DNA from: CAZRQL01 sp964602415
Lineage (GTDB): Bacteria > Bacteroidota > Bacteroidia > Cytophagales > Flammeovirgaceae
DNA length: 64,000 nucleotides
NCBI GenBank assembly: GCA_964602415.1
Contig: CAZRQL010000001.1
Coordinates: 139,443 to 203,442, forward strand
Direction of reading: 5' to 3'
Part shown: in pieces, positions 1 through 8,092 of the stretch
Layout: every line of letters starts with the position of its first letter
Position numbering within the stretch: the first letter of the stretch is position 1
Translations under genes and position numbers: made by a program
Notes under the pieces: model-generated
Told to the model about the DNA's origin: nothing
Databases searched by the model: none
Seen by the model: the letters and a program-made list of their open reading frames with translations, nothing else

Positions 1-291
1 CCAAGGCCGCCATTCTTGCCTTTTGAGTTGTTTTTTGCCATCGGGAAGCCAGAGGTGAGCCAGTCCTACGGTAAGTCTGCCGTATTTTAGCTCATGCGTG
101 TAGCCTGTTCTAAGCACCAAAAAACTCTCAGGGACATAGTGAAAATCGTTCCACCATAGTGATTTTTTGCCCATCCTTGTTTGGGTCATCAGTCCAATCC
201 ATACTTGGGTTTGCTCCTTTGTTTGTGCTGAAAGCCAGTTGCTTAAAGATATAAGCAGCCACAGAGTGCACAGTTTTTGTGTTACTCTCAT
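1..291 (-). CDS. DUF2490 family protein, 5' part only
   Basis: The gene runs off the left edge; the 97 N-terminal codons are visible, starting at the ATG complementary to 289-291. It begins with a signal peptide (MRVTQKLCTLWLLISLSNWL, then SAQ) and continues with a Trp-rich pattern (QVWIGLMTQTRMGKKSLWWN, RTGYTHEL, EWRPW) that I recognise as the start of DUF2490. Members are predicted outer-membrane beta-barrel proteins of unknown role found mainly in Bacteroidota. It is divergent from the symporter gene. Family assignment is from motif memory and function is unknown. Confidence 0.7.
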   Translation of the reverse strand, partial: MRVTQKLCTLWLLISLSNWLSAQTKEQTQVWIGLMTQTRMGKKSLWWNDFHYVPESFLVLRTGYTHELKYGRLTVGLAHLWLPDGKKQLKRQEWRPW

Positions 292-348
292 GTTACAAAT
301 TTAGGCATTGAGATACCTTTGGCTTTATAGTTGTCTGATATTTTTTTG

Positions 349-1722
349 ATGTTGATTTTTTTGGTTTTATCTTACTTACTGCTAACCATTTTTATCGGTT
401 ATCGCGCTTCCGCTTCGGTCAAAAATGTGGATGATTTTATCTTTGCCGGGCGCAGTCTTCCTCTTTATTTGTCCACTCCGGCTCTTTTTGCCACTTGGTT
501 TGGGGCTGAGACAGTACTGGGGGCATCGGCTGAGTTTGCTCACTTGGGCATAAGAGGCATTATAGAAGAACCGCTGGGGGCAGCACTTTGTTTGGTGTTG
601 CTGGGAGTATTTTTTGCCAAACGGTTTTATGGGTTGGGTTATACGACTTTTGGAGATTTTTATCGGGAAAAATACGGCAAATGGGCTGAGTTGATTTCGG
701 CTTTGTTGATAGCCAGTTCTTATTTTGGATGGATAGCGGCGCAGTTTGTGGCTTTGGGTGTGGTCTTGCAGGGTGTGTTGGGGATTGGCCAGGTAAGTGG
801 GGTGGTATTGGGGGCTTTGGTGGTGTTGGTCTATACTTACGTTGGGGGGATGTGGGCAATTTCGGTTACTGATTTTATGCAGACCGTTATCATCATCGTA
901 GGTCTTGCGGTGGTTTGTTATTTTACAGTTTCGGCGGCAGGAGGCTTGGAGCAGGTTATTTTTTCTCAGCGCGACGGTTTTTTTGATTTGAGGCCACAAA
1001 GGGGGTATTTTTGGGAGTATGTAGCGGCATGGATAACCATAGGACTGGGTTCTCTACCTCAACAAGATGTTTATCAGAGGGTTGTTGCTTGCAAAACGCA
1101 AAATGTAGCGGTGGCTTCGGCTTATTTGGGCGCGTTGGTGTATCTATTGATTTCTATTTTGCCGCTTTTGGCGGCCTTGGGGGCAAAGATGGCCTATCCT
1201 GAGTTGGTGGGCGAGGACTTGCAGACTTTGATTCCTGCTGTGGTGGGAAAGCATTTTGGTATTGGGGTTCAGGCCTTGTTTTTTGGGGCTTTGATTTCTG
1301 CCATCATGAGCACTGCAAGCGGGGCATCCTTGGCGGCGGCTACCGTTTTGGCTGAAAACATAGTCAAGCCTATGCTAACTATTCAAAACCAGAAATTTAT
1401 GTTGGGGGTGGTGCGTATTTGCCTTGTTGCGATAGTCCTGATTTCGGTTTTGATGGCTATCTCCGGGCATAGCATCGTGGAGCTTGCGGCCAGTTCTTCG
1501 GCCTTTAGTCTGGTGTCTCTTTTTGTGCCGCTGGTGTTGGGGATGGCTTTGCACAAGGTGTACGCTTTGTCGGGTCTGCTTTCGATGGTTTTGGGCTTGT
1601 TGGCATGGTTGTTGCCGATTTGGGGGGATTTTCCTTCTGTGATTGCGGGGCTGGGCATTAGTTTGTTGGGTTTTGTGCTGGGGCAGGTGTTAACAAGCAA
1701 AAAACTGGGTTTCAAAGGCTAA
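349..1722 (+). CDS. sodium:solute symporter (SSS family)
   Basis: Predicted inner-membrane sodium-coupled transporter of about 457 residues, the usual size for the family, with roughly a dozen hydrophobic helices. Family hallmarks: the loop after helix 1 (VKNVDDFIFAGRSLPLY), the helix 2 sodium-site region (ATWFGAETVLGASAEF), the stretch YVGGMWAISVTDFMQ, and the QQDVYQRV loop. The frame is open from 331, where a TTG follows an in-frame TAG, but the ATG at 349 places the first helix as in relatives and is preferred. The substrate cannot be told from sequence. Its terminator begins inside its last codons. Confidence 0.88.
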   Translation: MLIFLVLSYLLLTIFIGYRASASVKNVDDFIFAGRSLPLYLSTPALFATWFGAETVLGASAEFAHLGIRGIIEEPLGAALCLVLLGVFFAKRFYGLGYTTFGDFYREKYGKWAELISALLIASSYFGWIAAQFVALGVVLQGVLGIGQVSGVVLGALVVLVYTYVGGMWAISVTDFMQTVIIIVGLAVVCYFTVSAAGGLEQVIFSQRDGFFDLRPQRGYFWEYVAAWITIGLGSLPQQDVYQRVVACKTQNVAVASAYLGALVYLLISILPLLAALGAKMAYPELVGEDLQTLIPAVVGKHFGIGVQALFFGALISAIMSTASGASLAAATVLAENIVKPMLTIQNQKFMLGVVRICLVAIVLISVLMAISGHSIVELAASSSAFSLVSLFVPLVLGMALHKVYALSGLLSMVLGLLAWLLPIWGDFPSVIAGLGISLLGFVLGQVLTSKKLGFKG

Positions 1723-1740
1723 ATTTGAAACTCAGTTTTT
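1700..1740. terminator. bidirectional hairpin terminator between symporter and ferritin genes
   Basis: A 17-bp stem (one G-T pair) joins 1700-1716 to 1724-1740 around a 7-nt loop that holds the symporter stop codon. A-rich and T-rich ends on the two arms allow termination from both sides, which suits the convergent genes. Confidence 0.8.
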
Positions 1741-1762
1741 CGTTTGACCCTAAAATACAAAG

Positions 1763-2278
1763 TTATTTCTCTCCTTTGTTTTGATTGGCGGCGTTGAATC
1801 GCTCAAGTTCTTTATCTATGTAGTAGAGTGTTTGAGGTCCTTCACCTATGAGTGTGATGCGGTCTAAAATACTCATTGCTTGGGCTTCTTCTTCTCTTTG
1901 TTCCATTAGATACCATTGTAAAAAATTAAGGGTCAAGTAGTCGTGTTCGGTGTAACAGAGTTCGACCAATTTTAAAATGGCGGCGGTTACCCGCTTTTCT
2001 GCTTCGTAGGCTTTTTGAAATACCTCTATGACATTTCCAAATTCTATCTGAGGCTGTGCGATGGAGGGAGTGATGGCGTGTGCGTTGCATTCGGCCACAT
2101 AATCGTACAGTTTGAGCATGTGCATGCGCTCTTCCTCTGATTGGCGGCGCAAAAAGGCTGCACAGCCCTTCATGCTTCTGGTTTCGCACCAAGCCGACAT
2201 AGCCAAATAACCCGATGAAGAGATGGCCTCAATGGAGATTTGTGCATTGAGTGCCGCGATCATTTTTTCACTAATCAT
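1763..2278 (-). CDS. ftnA: non-haem ferritin
   Basis: Iron-storage ferritin of 171 residues that should assemble into a 24-subunit cage and oxidise Fe(II) for storage. The ferroxidase residues fall at the same numbers as in E. coli FtnA: Glu17, Glu50, His53, Glu94, Gln127, with the third-site acidic residues near 126-130 (EQREEE). The four-helix pattern is intact and no haem-ligand Met of the bacterioferritin type is obvious. Its start overlaps the end of the upstream DUF6607 gene by 8 bp, so the two are probably co-transcribed. Confidence 0.93.
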   Translation of the reverse strand: MISEKMIAALNAQISIEAISSSGYLAMSAWCETRSMKGCAAFLRRQSEEERMHMLKLYDYVAECNAHAITPSIAQPQIEFGNVIEVFQKAYEAEKRVTAAILKLVELCYTEHDYLTLNFLQWYLMEQREEEAQAMSILDRITLIGEGPQTLYYIDKELERFNAANQNKGEK

Positions 2279-3158
2279 GTATTACAAATTTTTTGATAAT
2301 GTATTCAACTTGATTTTTTTCAGTAGGCTCAAGTTCAAAAAGGTGCATAAATAAAGGTTTTCCATCCACGGTCTTTTGTAAAGTAATATCTTTTTTTAAG
2401 ACGCAAATAGACTCCCATACCTTGCGTACCTCTGCCCAAAACGGTTTGTTTGTAGCCCACCAATCTTGAGCGGCTTTGCAGCGATTGGGGGGGGCTAAAT
2501 TGTAGGTAACCCACCCTTTTTCTCTTGCGATGAGTTTGTCGGCACCTTGCCGCAAAATTTTTTTGTTGTCTTGCTCATGTATCCAACCCATGGCTACTAT
2601 CTCGTGCCGGTTTCTTCTTTGTAGTACGTTGTAATCCGACCGTTTGGTAAATTCTCTGCGCGGTAAAGGGCTATCTGCTATGCCTTCCCAGTAGCGCCTT
2701 CCATCTACATGAACCCATGTGGCACTTGCCTGATAGCGTGGACTATCATCTACTTGATACACCCGTTGAGTCCATTGACCCTTTACCGACTCTTTGGGAA
2801 GGGAAAGATATTTCCAGTGGTTGTCTTTTACAAAAAAGTGAAATTCGGTATTTTCGTACAGCCAATCCTCTCGCCAGTGCTTTACGATTTGCTCGTTGCC
2901 GCTGCTGTCTTTTACGATTAACAGGTGTTGCAGAACAATTTTTCTCTTTTCGTCCTCAACCAATTGTATCCACTCCAGCCCTTTTGACTGATAGTTAGGG
3001 TAAAATTTGTATGCGCTGTCGGGTGCAAAGGTTTCCCCAAACTCAAAATTGACCTCATAACACCCACACAAGGATTTGATGGCCTCCCTGTCAGCTATCT
3101 TTTGGCTTTCGGCAGCCTGATACAGTAAAACTAAAACTGTGATGAGCAAGTATTTCAT
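2271..3158 (-). CDS. DUF6607 family exported protein
   Basis: 295 residues with an N-terminal signal peptide (MKYLLITVLVLLYQAAES). The early motif SLCGCYEVNFEFGETFAPD and the segment LQHLLIVKD...IVKHWREDWLYE match my memory of the DUF6607 family of Bacteroidota, whose function is unknown. It is rich in Trp and charged residues and has no lipobox, so it is probably periplasmic. It is the first gene of a two-gene unit with ferritin (8-bp overlap), so a link to iron handling is possible but is inference only. Confidence 0.75.
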   Translation of the reverse strand: MKYLLITVLVLLYQAAESQKIADREAIKSLCGCYEVNFEFGETFAPDSAYKFYPNYQSKGLEWIQLVEDEKRKIVLQHLLIVKDSSGNEQIVKHWREDWLYENTEFHFFVKDNHWKYLSLPKESVKGQWTQRVYQVDDSPRYQASATWVHVDGRRYWEGIADSPLPRREFTKRSDYNVLQRRNRHEIVAMGWIHEQDNKKILRQGADKLIAREKGWVTYNLAPPNRCKAAQDWWATNKPFWAEVRKVWESICVLKKDITLQKTVDGKPLFMHLFELEPTEKNQVEYIIKKFVIHD

Positions 3159-3162
3159 AAAA

Positions 3163-3191
3163 AGGAGAATTTATTTTCTCCTGCAAAAGTA
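3163..3191 (-). promoter_or_regulatory. putative -7 element and leader hairpin of the DUF6607-ftnA unit
   Basis: On the minus strand TACTTTTG (3191-3184) matches the Bacteroidota -7 consensus TAnnTTTG. No good -33 TTTG sits at the usual distance. Between it and the start codon an inverted repeat (AGGAGAA at 3163-3169 with TTCTCCT at 3176-3182) could form a small hairpin ending a few bases before the ATG. Confidence 0.4.
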
Positions 3192-3310
3192 AGTTTATTT
3201 AGACTAAGTAAAAATAAAATTTAGGATTTTCCCAATCACCCAAACCGGCTATTTGTTTGGCTGTAGTATTAATAAGTTTGTATACAAAATTCACAAAAAA
3301 TTCATATAAA

Positions 3311-3345
3311 ATTTTTGATTTTTGATTTTTGATTTTTGACTTTTG
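3311..3345. repeat. heptanucleotide tandem repeat
   Basis: Four perfect copies of ATTTTTG (3311-3338) and a fifth with one change (ACTTTTG, 3339-3345). It lies about 100 bp before the cysteine-rich lipoprotein gene. Such runs can change copy number by slippage. No direct sign of function. Confidence 0.8.
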
Positions 3346-3372
3346 TACCGCTTTTAATGGCCATGAAAGACA

Positions 3373-3461
3373 GTTTCCCTTCTGACCCCAAGGGGGCGTT
3401 TGCGAAAAGCCTTATGAGTAGCATTAATTTTTAAACAAAAATCAATGAAAATCAAAAAAAT
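3373..3461 (+). repeat. direct repeat copy A (leader and first codons of lipoprotein gene)
   Basis: This segment recurs at 5355-5440, 1978 bp downstream. Shared blocks include GTTTCCCT, CTGACCCCAAGGGGGCGTT and GCATTAATTTTTAAACAAAA. Copy A covers the leader, the ATG at 3445 and about six codons of the cysteine-rich lipoprotein gene. Confidence 0.85.
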
Positions 3462-4005
3462 TGCGGCCTTTGCTGCCGCCTGTGTGGTCATCATGTTTGG
3501 TGTGTGGGCTTGCAGCGATTATGCGGGCAGGGATGCTGTTGTTCCTTCAAAAAAGTCTGGTTATCAACAAACTGTAGCTAGAATTATTGAAGCGACTTAT
3601 AATGCAGGTGGTTCATGTAAGGTCAAGTCAGATTGCACAGGATGGACTTGTACTGCTAAAATTACTTGTGGATGCGATGAATCTCCCAGATGTAGCTGTG
3701 GCGTATTCATTTGCCAGTGCGATTGCGAAGGTAAAGAAAAAGTATCAGTTGAAATCCCTTCAGGGCAATACGACAACTTGCTTGTTTTATCTTCCATGCT
3801 TCAAAACATGACATCGCCCGCATCACAAATGATGTATCAAGCCAGTTTATCCTATATTAGTGCGTTTTCAAATAACGATTACAATCTTTATTTGACTTCT
3901 GCACAAATTATGGAATCAAACCTTTACCATTTAAGCCAACCTGAGAAAAATATTCTTAACAATTGGTTTGCCAGCATCGGAGCTTCTCATATTGTGATTA
4001 ACTAA
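3445..4005 (+). CDS. cysteine-rich lipoprotein, function unknown
   Basis: 186 residues. A signal peptide ends in a lipobox (GVWAC, Cys23), so the protein should be lipidated and exported. Residues about 58-95 hold ten cysteines, many as C-x-C or adjacent pairs (ITCGCD, RCSCG, ICQCDC), followed by a C-terminal domain of about 90 residues that looks helical and cysteine-free. I do not recognise the family. The array could bind metal or be disulfide-linked; the next gene encodes an exported thioredoxin-like protein, which favours disulfide chemistry (inference). The base composition of this gene and the next is visibly AT-richer than the neighbours, and the pair is bracketed by a direct repeat. 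Confidence 0.8.
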   Translation: MKIKKIAAFAAACVVIMFGVWACSDYAGRDAVVPSKKSGYQQTVARIIEATYNAGGSCKVKSDCTGWTCTAKITCGCDESPRCSCGVFICQCDCEGKEKVSVEIPSGQYDNLLVLSSMLQNMTSPASQMMYQASLSYISAFSNNDYNLYLTSAQIMESNLYHLSQPEKNILNNWFASIGASHIVIN

Positions 4006-4029
4006 TAATGATTTATTGAGGAGTGATTT

Positions 4030-4071
4030 TTATTTAATAACCACAGTTTTAAAACTGTGGTTATTAAATAA
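4030..4071. repeat. perfect 42-bp palindrome (hairpin, possible terminator)
   Basis: Bases 4030-4050 and 4051-4071 are exact reverse complements with no spacer (centre CCACAGTTTT / AAAACTGTGG). In RNA this gives a long AT-rich stem, followed by GTTTTTA, so it may end transcription from the lipoprotein gene or act as a processing site before the thioredoxin gene. Confidence 0.9.
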
Positions 4072-4122
4072 GTTTTTATATTTTTGATTTAATCTTCAAA
4101 AAAATTTACATTTTTTAGTAAT

Positions 4123-5307
4123 ATGAAAAAATTATTTTTTATCCACATTTTTATTTTTGGACTTGCTCAAAACTTATTTGCAGGTCAAATCTCCGGGTAT
4201 TTTGTCAAAGATTCTTTTTGGAGTGATACTTTATATTTAGATAAACTCAAATCTTTGGAGGATTTACTTTCAACGGCTTATCAAAAGTCATATTTTGCAG
4301 TGATGGATGCTAAAGGCTCGTTCAATTTTCAAATAGACGATAAAGAAAAGGGGCTTTTCAGACTTAGATTGAAACCAAAGGATTACCATGGTAGTGTGAT
4401 AATTTTCAATGTCAATGGATTTAAAAATAATGTCTATCCAATTGTCATTGAAAACAATAATACCAACATTAAAATTAAGGCAGACATGAAGAATTTTTTT
4501 TCAACTATTTCAATAACCGGAGATAAATTAAATGAATCCATTTTATCATCGCTTCAGTTGGTTAGAGATAGGATAACTGTGGAAGAAGATATGGGCCATA
4601 AGATAATTGATGCTAAAAAATTGGATGCTAAAGCCCAAGATTCGTTGGTACTTTCTTTAAAAATGATGTATTTAAAAAGACTTAATGATGACTTTCAAAA
4701 AATAAAACAGTACTCATCTGAAAATCCAAATCAATATATATCTGCGTGTATTTTGCTTCAGTACAACGCATTTGAAATGTTTTTAGATTCTGAAAGTAAT
4801 TTCTTAAACGATTTTGTTTATTTCCTTTCATCATGTGAAAGCGTGATTTGCCAGTCTTTTATTGAGAGATATCAAAAGCTATTGTCGAAGAATAGCTCAA
4901 ATAAATCGTTTATTCCTTTAGCTGCATACTTGCCTAATGGTGATTCTATTCAGATAAAAATTGAAGATAAAAGATATATTTTATTGGATTTTTGGGCTTC
5001 TTGGTGTAAGCCTTGCAGGCTTCAAAATAGAACTTCTTTGCAAGAAATTAATAAAAAATATGGCAATCAAATAAGAATAGTCAGCGTGTCGGTTGAAGAT
5101 GATAAAGACTTATGGCTCAAAGCAAAAAAAGAAGATGGTATTAGCTGGGATAGCTATTACATCCCTAAAAAAAACTCAAAAGGGTTAAAAGATTATTATA
5201 TGTTTGAATCATACCCGACCTATCATTTATTTGATTCTGATGGTAAAGCGATAAAATGGTTTTTAATGCCTATGGACTTACCAAAAATCACAAACTATAT
5301 TCATTAA
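4123..5307 (+). CDS. exported TlpA-like thioredoxin with N-terminal DUF4369-like region
   Basis: 394 residues. A signal peptide (MKKLFFIHIFIFGLAQNLFA) is followed by a beta-rich region resembling DUF4369 (about 22-130), a helical linker, and a C-terminal thioredoxin fold. The active site WASWCKPC lies near residue 290, and a cis-Pro loop is seen in ESYPTYHLFD. Such proteins are periplasmic thiol-disulfide reductases in Bacteroidota. It follows the ten-cysteine lipoprotein gene by 117 bp (with a palindrome between), so that lipoprotein is an obvious candidate substrate (inference). Strongly AT-rich codon use. Confidence 0.85.
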   Translation: MKKLFFIHIFIFGLAQNLFAGQISGYFVKDSFWSDTLYLDKLKSLEDLLSTAYQKSYFAVMDAKGSFNFQIDDKEKGLFRLRLKPKDYHGSVIIFNVNGFKNNVYPIVIENNNTNIKIKADMKNFFSTISITGDKLNESILSSLQLVRDRITVEEDMGHKIIDAKKLDAKAQDSLVLSLKMMYLKRLNDDFQKIKQYSSENPNQYISACILLQYNAFEMFLDSESNFLNDFVYFLSSCESVICQSFIERYQKLLSKNSSNKSFIPLAAYLPNGDSIQIKIEDKRYILLDFWASWCKPCRLQNRTSLQEINKKYGNQIRIVSVSVEDDKDLWLKAKKEDGISWDSYYIPKKNSKGLKDYYMFESYPTYHLFDSDGKAIKWFLMPMDLPKITNYIH

Positions 5308-5354
5308 ATGTCATTTTTTTATTTTTAAAATTGATTTTTAGGGTAAGCCAACAT

Positions 5355-5440
5355 GTTTCCCTCCTGACCCCAAGGGGGCGTTAAAGGCCTTACGGATGCC
5401 ATTAATTTTTAAACAAAAATCAATTAAAATAAAAAAAATA
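5355..5440 (+). repeat. direct repeat copy B with start codon lost
   Basis: Second copy of the 3373-3461 segment. The position equivalent to the ATG at 3445 reads ATT (5423-5425); the next five codons remain similar (AAA ATA AAA AAA ATA) and then similarity stops. It looks like the leader of a lost paralogue of the lipoprotein gene, or one end of a duplicated unit. Confidence 0.85.
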
Positions 5441-5476
5441 GAATCTGATACAAATTTTGAATGGTATTTTTTGATA

Positions 5477-5501
5477 AAATAAGCCCAAATAATGCTTATT
5501 T
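5477..5501 (-). terminator. putative terminator of the VWA gene
   Basis: An 8-bp stem (5477-5484 with 5494-5501, AAATAAGC/GCTTATTT) around a 9-nt loop, followed on the minus strand by a T-rich stretch, just downstream of the VWA gene. Confidence 0.5.
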
Positions 5502-5516
5502 ATTAAAATCAAACGA

Positions 5517-6611
5517 TTAGTTTCTTTGCCTTCTGTTTTTTCGGAAGTCTTCAAACACCATATCGCCCAATTTATCCAAGTTACTATAAAAAGCCCTGCC
5601 GTTGTTGATTAAGGTGAACTCTTCGACAAACTCGCGCAAATACGGATCGCTGGCTATCATAAAAGTAGTTACGGGTATGTTGAGTCTTCGGCACTGCGCC
5701 GCAAGGTTGAAAGTCTGATTTATGATGATTGGGTCGTGCCCAAAGCTGTTTTTGTAGTACTTAAGCCCCTGTTTGATGCAGGTAGGCTTACCATCCGTAA
5801 TCATAAAAATTTGTTTGTTGGTGCATTTGCGGCGACGCAACAGTGTCATAGCCAGTTCGAGTCCTGCGGCGGTATTGGTATGGTAGGGGCCTACTTGCAG
5901 GAAAGGTAAATCCTTAATTTCCAAAGGCCAAGCGTCATCACCAAAAACCACGATGTCGAGGGTGTCTTTTTTGTAGCGGGTCGTAATCATCTCGGATAGG
6001 GCCATGGCTACTTTTTTAGCGGGTGTGATTCGGTCTTCACCGTAAAGAATCATAGAGTGCGAAATATCAATCATCAAAACAGTGGCACTTTGGCTGTATT
6101 GTTCTTTTTCATACACTTCCAAATCGCTTTCTTGCAGCGTCATCTGATCCATACCATGATTGATGAAGGCGTTGTAAAGCGTCTGGCTTATAGATATTTG
6201 TTCGACAGCATCGCCATAGCTGTAAGGGCGCAAAACAGGACTTATTTCGCCTTGGCTGCCGATTTGGAAGGTATTGTGGTGGCCTGTTTTTGACTTTTTT
6301 AGGTTGCCAAAAAGGTCGTCAAAGGCTTTGCGACGGATGTTTTGACCTGCGGTTTGAGAAGGGATTGCTTGACCGGAATTGGGGTTTTCTACTATAATAC
6401 CTCTGTCTTTTAGCTCTTGATAAAAATCACCTACCCCGTAGTTGGGGTCTGTGATTTGGTAGCGGCGGTCTAAATTGGTGAGCCACTGCATGGCTTCAGG
6501 CACATCACCCCCCGTTCGCATCAAAAGCTCATTGAACAGATCAAGCAATTGTTCAAACTTACTTGCTTGGGACTTTTGGGGCACAAACTTTTCAAATCCA
6601 AAACCTTTCAT
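5517..6611 (-). CDS. VWA domain protein (partner type of MoxR/chelatase ATPases)
   Basis: 364 residues, cytoplasmic (no signal peptide). The C-terminal half is a von Willebrand A domain with an intact metal-ion site: DISHSM (DxSxS), the threonine segment HTNTAAGLEL, and FMITDGKPT. The N-terminal half is helical and charged. Such proteins act with MoxR/Mg-chelatase-like AAA+ ATPases in assembling or remodelling protein or metal complexes; a fitting ATPase is encoded at 24573-26045, 18 kb away. The pairing is inferred from family knowledge. Single gene, transcribed leftward. Confidence 0.85.
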   Translation of the reverse strand: MKGFGFEKFVPQKSQASKFEQLLDLFNELLMRTGGDVPEAMQWLTNLDRRYQITDPNYGVGDFYQELKDRGIIVENPNSGQAIPSQTAGQNIRRKAFDDLFGNLKKSKTGHHNTFQIGSQGEISPVLRPYSYGDAVEQISISQTLYNAFINHGMDQMTLQESDLEVYEKEQYSQSATVLMIDISHSMILYGEDRITPAKKVAMALSEMITTRYKKDTLDIVVFGDDAWPLEIKDLPFLQVGPYHTNTAAGLELAMTLLRRRKCTNKQIFMITDGKPTCIKQGLKYYKNSFGHDPIIINQTFNLAAQCRRLNIPVTTFMIASDPYLREFVEEFTLINNGRAFYSNLDKLGDMVFEDFRKNRRQRN

Positions 6612-6802
6612 GGTTTAAATCTTAACTTTTTAAAGACGCATATACGTGGTTACATCCCAAAAATGTTGAGTCTAAAAAAATGCTGTACCTGCAAAATGAG
6701 TTTTTCACTAAAAAAATTTGACAATTTTTTAAGCTGAATACGTAGGTTGTACACTTTTTTAGGGTATGTAAAGTTATATTAGGAGTGTAATTTTTTTGTA
6801 GA

Positions 6803-7444
6803 ATGGGAGCTTTTTATGCTGCAATGGTTCTTTTTTCGACCCAATTCGGACATGTGTTGTACTGGCAGCAGGAGACAAAACTTGTGCAACAGCAAATTTT
6901 TAGATCTAATACCGCACTCAGGCAAGAAATGAATATTTATTTCCCTGAGGTACTCGGACCCGCTGAAGTCGTTCATAATGCTAATCTCGGCATACAGGGA
7001 ATTATGGCCAAAGCGATTGCTGAATTTCAAAACGAAGCGTTACACTACAACGAGTTTAGCAGCATGAAAATGAACTACAAACTATTTTACAATCACCAAG
7101 ATATACTGAGCATTCATTTTTCAAAAAATATCAATTTGCCCGGCCAACCAGCCAAGTACATACAGCATACTTTCAACTACTCCTTTAGGCAAGGCAAATC
7201 CATAAAATTTGAGGATTTATTTATTAGCTACCATGCTTTAGAAAAACTGATAACTTCGAAACTGCAGGCAAATGCCAAGTTCACTCGCCAAAGTCTGGAA
7301 TATTTTACTTTCGATCAGAATGGGGTTTATTTCTGCTTCAACAATGGTTTTTTAGGTGTAGAAAATTGTCCTGAGATGCTAAAATTAGATTGGCAACAGC
7401 TTAATGGGAGTTTGAAGCGCGGTTTTTCTTCTTTTTCCAAATAA
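6803..7444 (+). CDS. RsiV/DUF3298-like protein
   Basis: 213 residues. The first 20 residues are hydrophobic and could be a signal or anchor. The remainder follows the DUF3298/RsiV layout: NANLGIQGIMAKAIAEFQNE, a paired beta stretch (KLFYNHQDILSIHFSKN), YSFRQGKSIKFEDLFI, and the closing block FTFDQNGVYFCFNNG. In other bacteria this domain occurs in exported proteins and in the lysozyme-sensing anti-sigma factor RsiV, but no sigma gene lies beside this one. Its 3' end overlaps the convergent DUF6048 gene by 44 bp. Confidence 0.65.
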   Translation: MGAFYAAMVLFSTQFGHVLYWQQETKLVQQQIFRSNTALRQEMNIYFPEVLGPAEVVHNANLGIQGIMAKAIAEFQNEALHYNEFSSMKMNYKLFYNHQDILSIHFSKNINLPGQPAKYIQHTFNYSFRQGKSIKFEDLFISYHALEKLITSKLQANAKFTRQSLEYFTFDQNGVYFCFNNGFLGVENCPEMLKLDWQQLNGSLKRGFSSFSK

Positions 7445-8090
7445 AATACATAAGCGAGACCTGCCAAGAGCCTTTAACGGCTACTCCAGCCGATCCAAAC
7501 CCGGGTATGCTGAATACGCTGAGTTGTTGCGACTCGCTGTTGCTGATTCTAGCCTTTACTCTCAAAGAGTTTGCCAGATAAAGATTGCTGACTATTTTTA
7601 CCCTCAAACCACCGGAAAGTTCCAGCCATGTGGCGTTAAGGGCTTGCTCACTAATTTGACGAGACACCACTCCCCCTGACCAAATGGTATCAGAAGAGAG
7701 GTATTTAACACTTTGCCCGAAGTAAGAGCGAGCCAAGCGGACTCCTATGAGTGCCATATCTTCTCTGGAATTGAGCAAGTTATATTCTACACCAAGGTTA
7801 AAAAATTGACCTTGTGCCTTCAGTGTGTGCCGATTGCTTAGGCCGTTGTAGGCGTAATCGCCCCGTCCTGCTTCGAGCACCACGAGCCAAGATCGGCTGA
7901 AAATCAATTCCAAAGACCCACTGTAACCTAAGTACTCTTGCTTGAGAAACCCGTAGCTCAGGGGGGTTGCATCCGCTCCCAATCTCAGCCCACTCAAATA
8001 AAGCGGCTTACGGGTTTTGGGGAGGCTATCGTTCTGGGCAGTTGCAGTTGCCACAACGAACACAAATAAAATGATAAGTTTGTTTGTCAA
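7401..8090 (-). CDS. DUF6048 family outer-membrane protein
   Basis: 229 residues with a signal peptide (MTNKLIILFVFVVATATAQ). Recognisable DUF6048 features are YLSGLRLGADATPL, VVLEAGRGDYAY, FFNLGVEYNLL, ALIGVRLARSYFG, WLELSGGLRVKI and SIPGFG. The alternating pattern and Bacteroidota distribution suggest an outer-membrane beta-barrel of unknown function. It is last in a leftward unit polX-like, ispD, AIM24, DUF6048, only 2 bp after AIM24. Confidence 0.75.
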   Translation of the reverse strand: MTNKLIILFVFVVATATAQNDSLPKTRKPLYLSGLRLGADATPLSYGFLKQEYLGYSGSLELIFSRSWLVVLEAGRGDYAYNGLSNRHTLKAQGQFFNLGVEYNLLNSREDMALIGVRLARSYFGQSVKYLSSDTIWSGGVVSRQISEQALNATWLELSGGLRVKIVSNLYLANSLRVKARISNSESQQLSVFSIPGFGSAGVAVKGSWQVSLMYFIWKKKKNRASNSH

Positions 8091-8092
8091 AA

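Noticed and set aside
382..999. 205-codon antisense open frame inside the symporter gene
   Set aside because: The plus-strand frame has clear family motifs; the antisense protein is Pro/Lys/Gln-rich noise.
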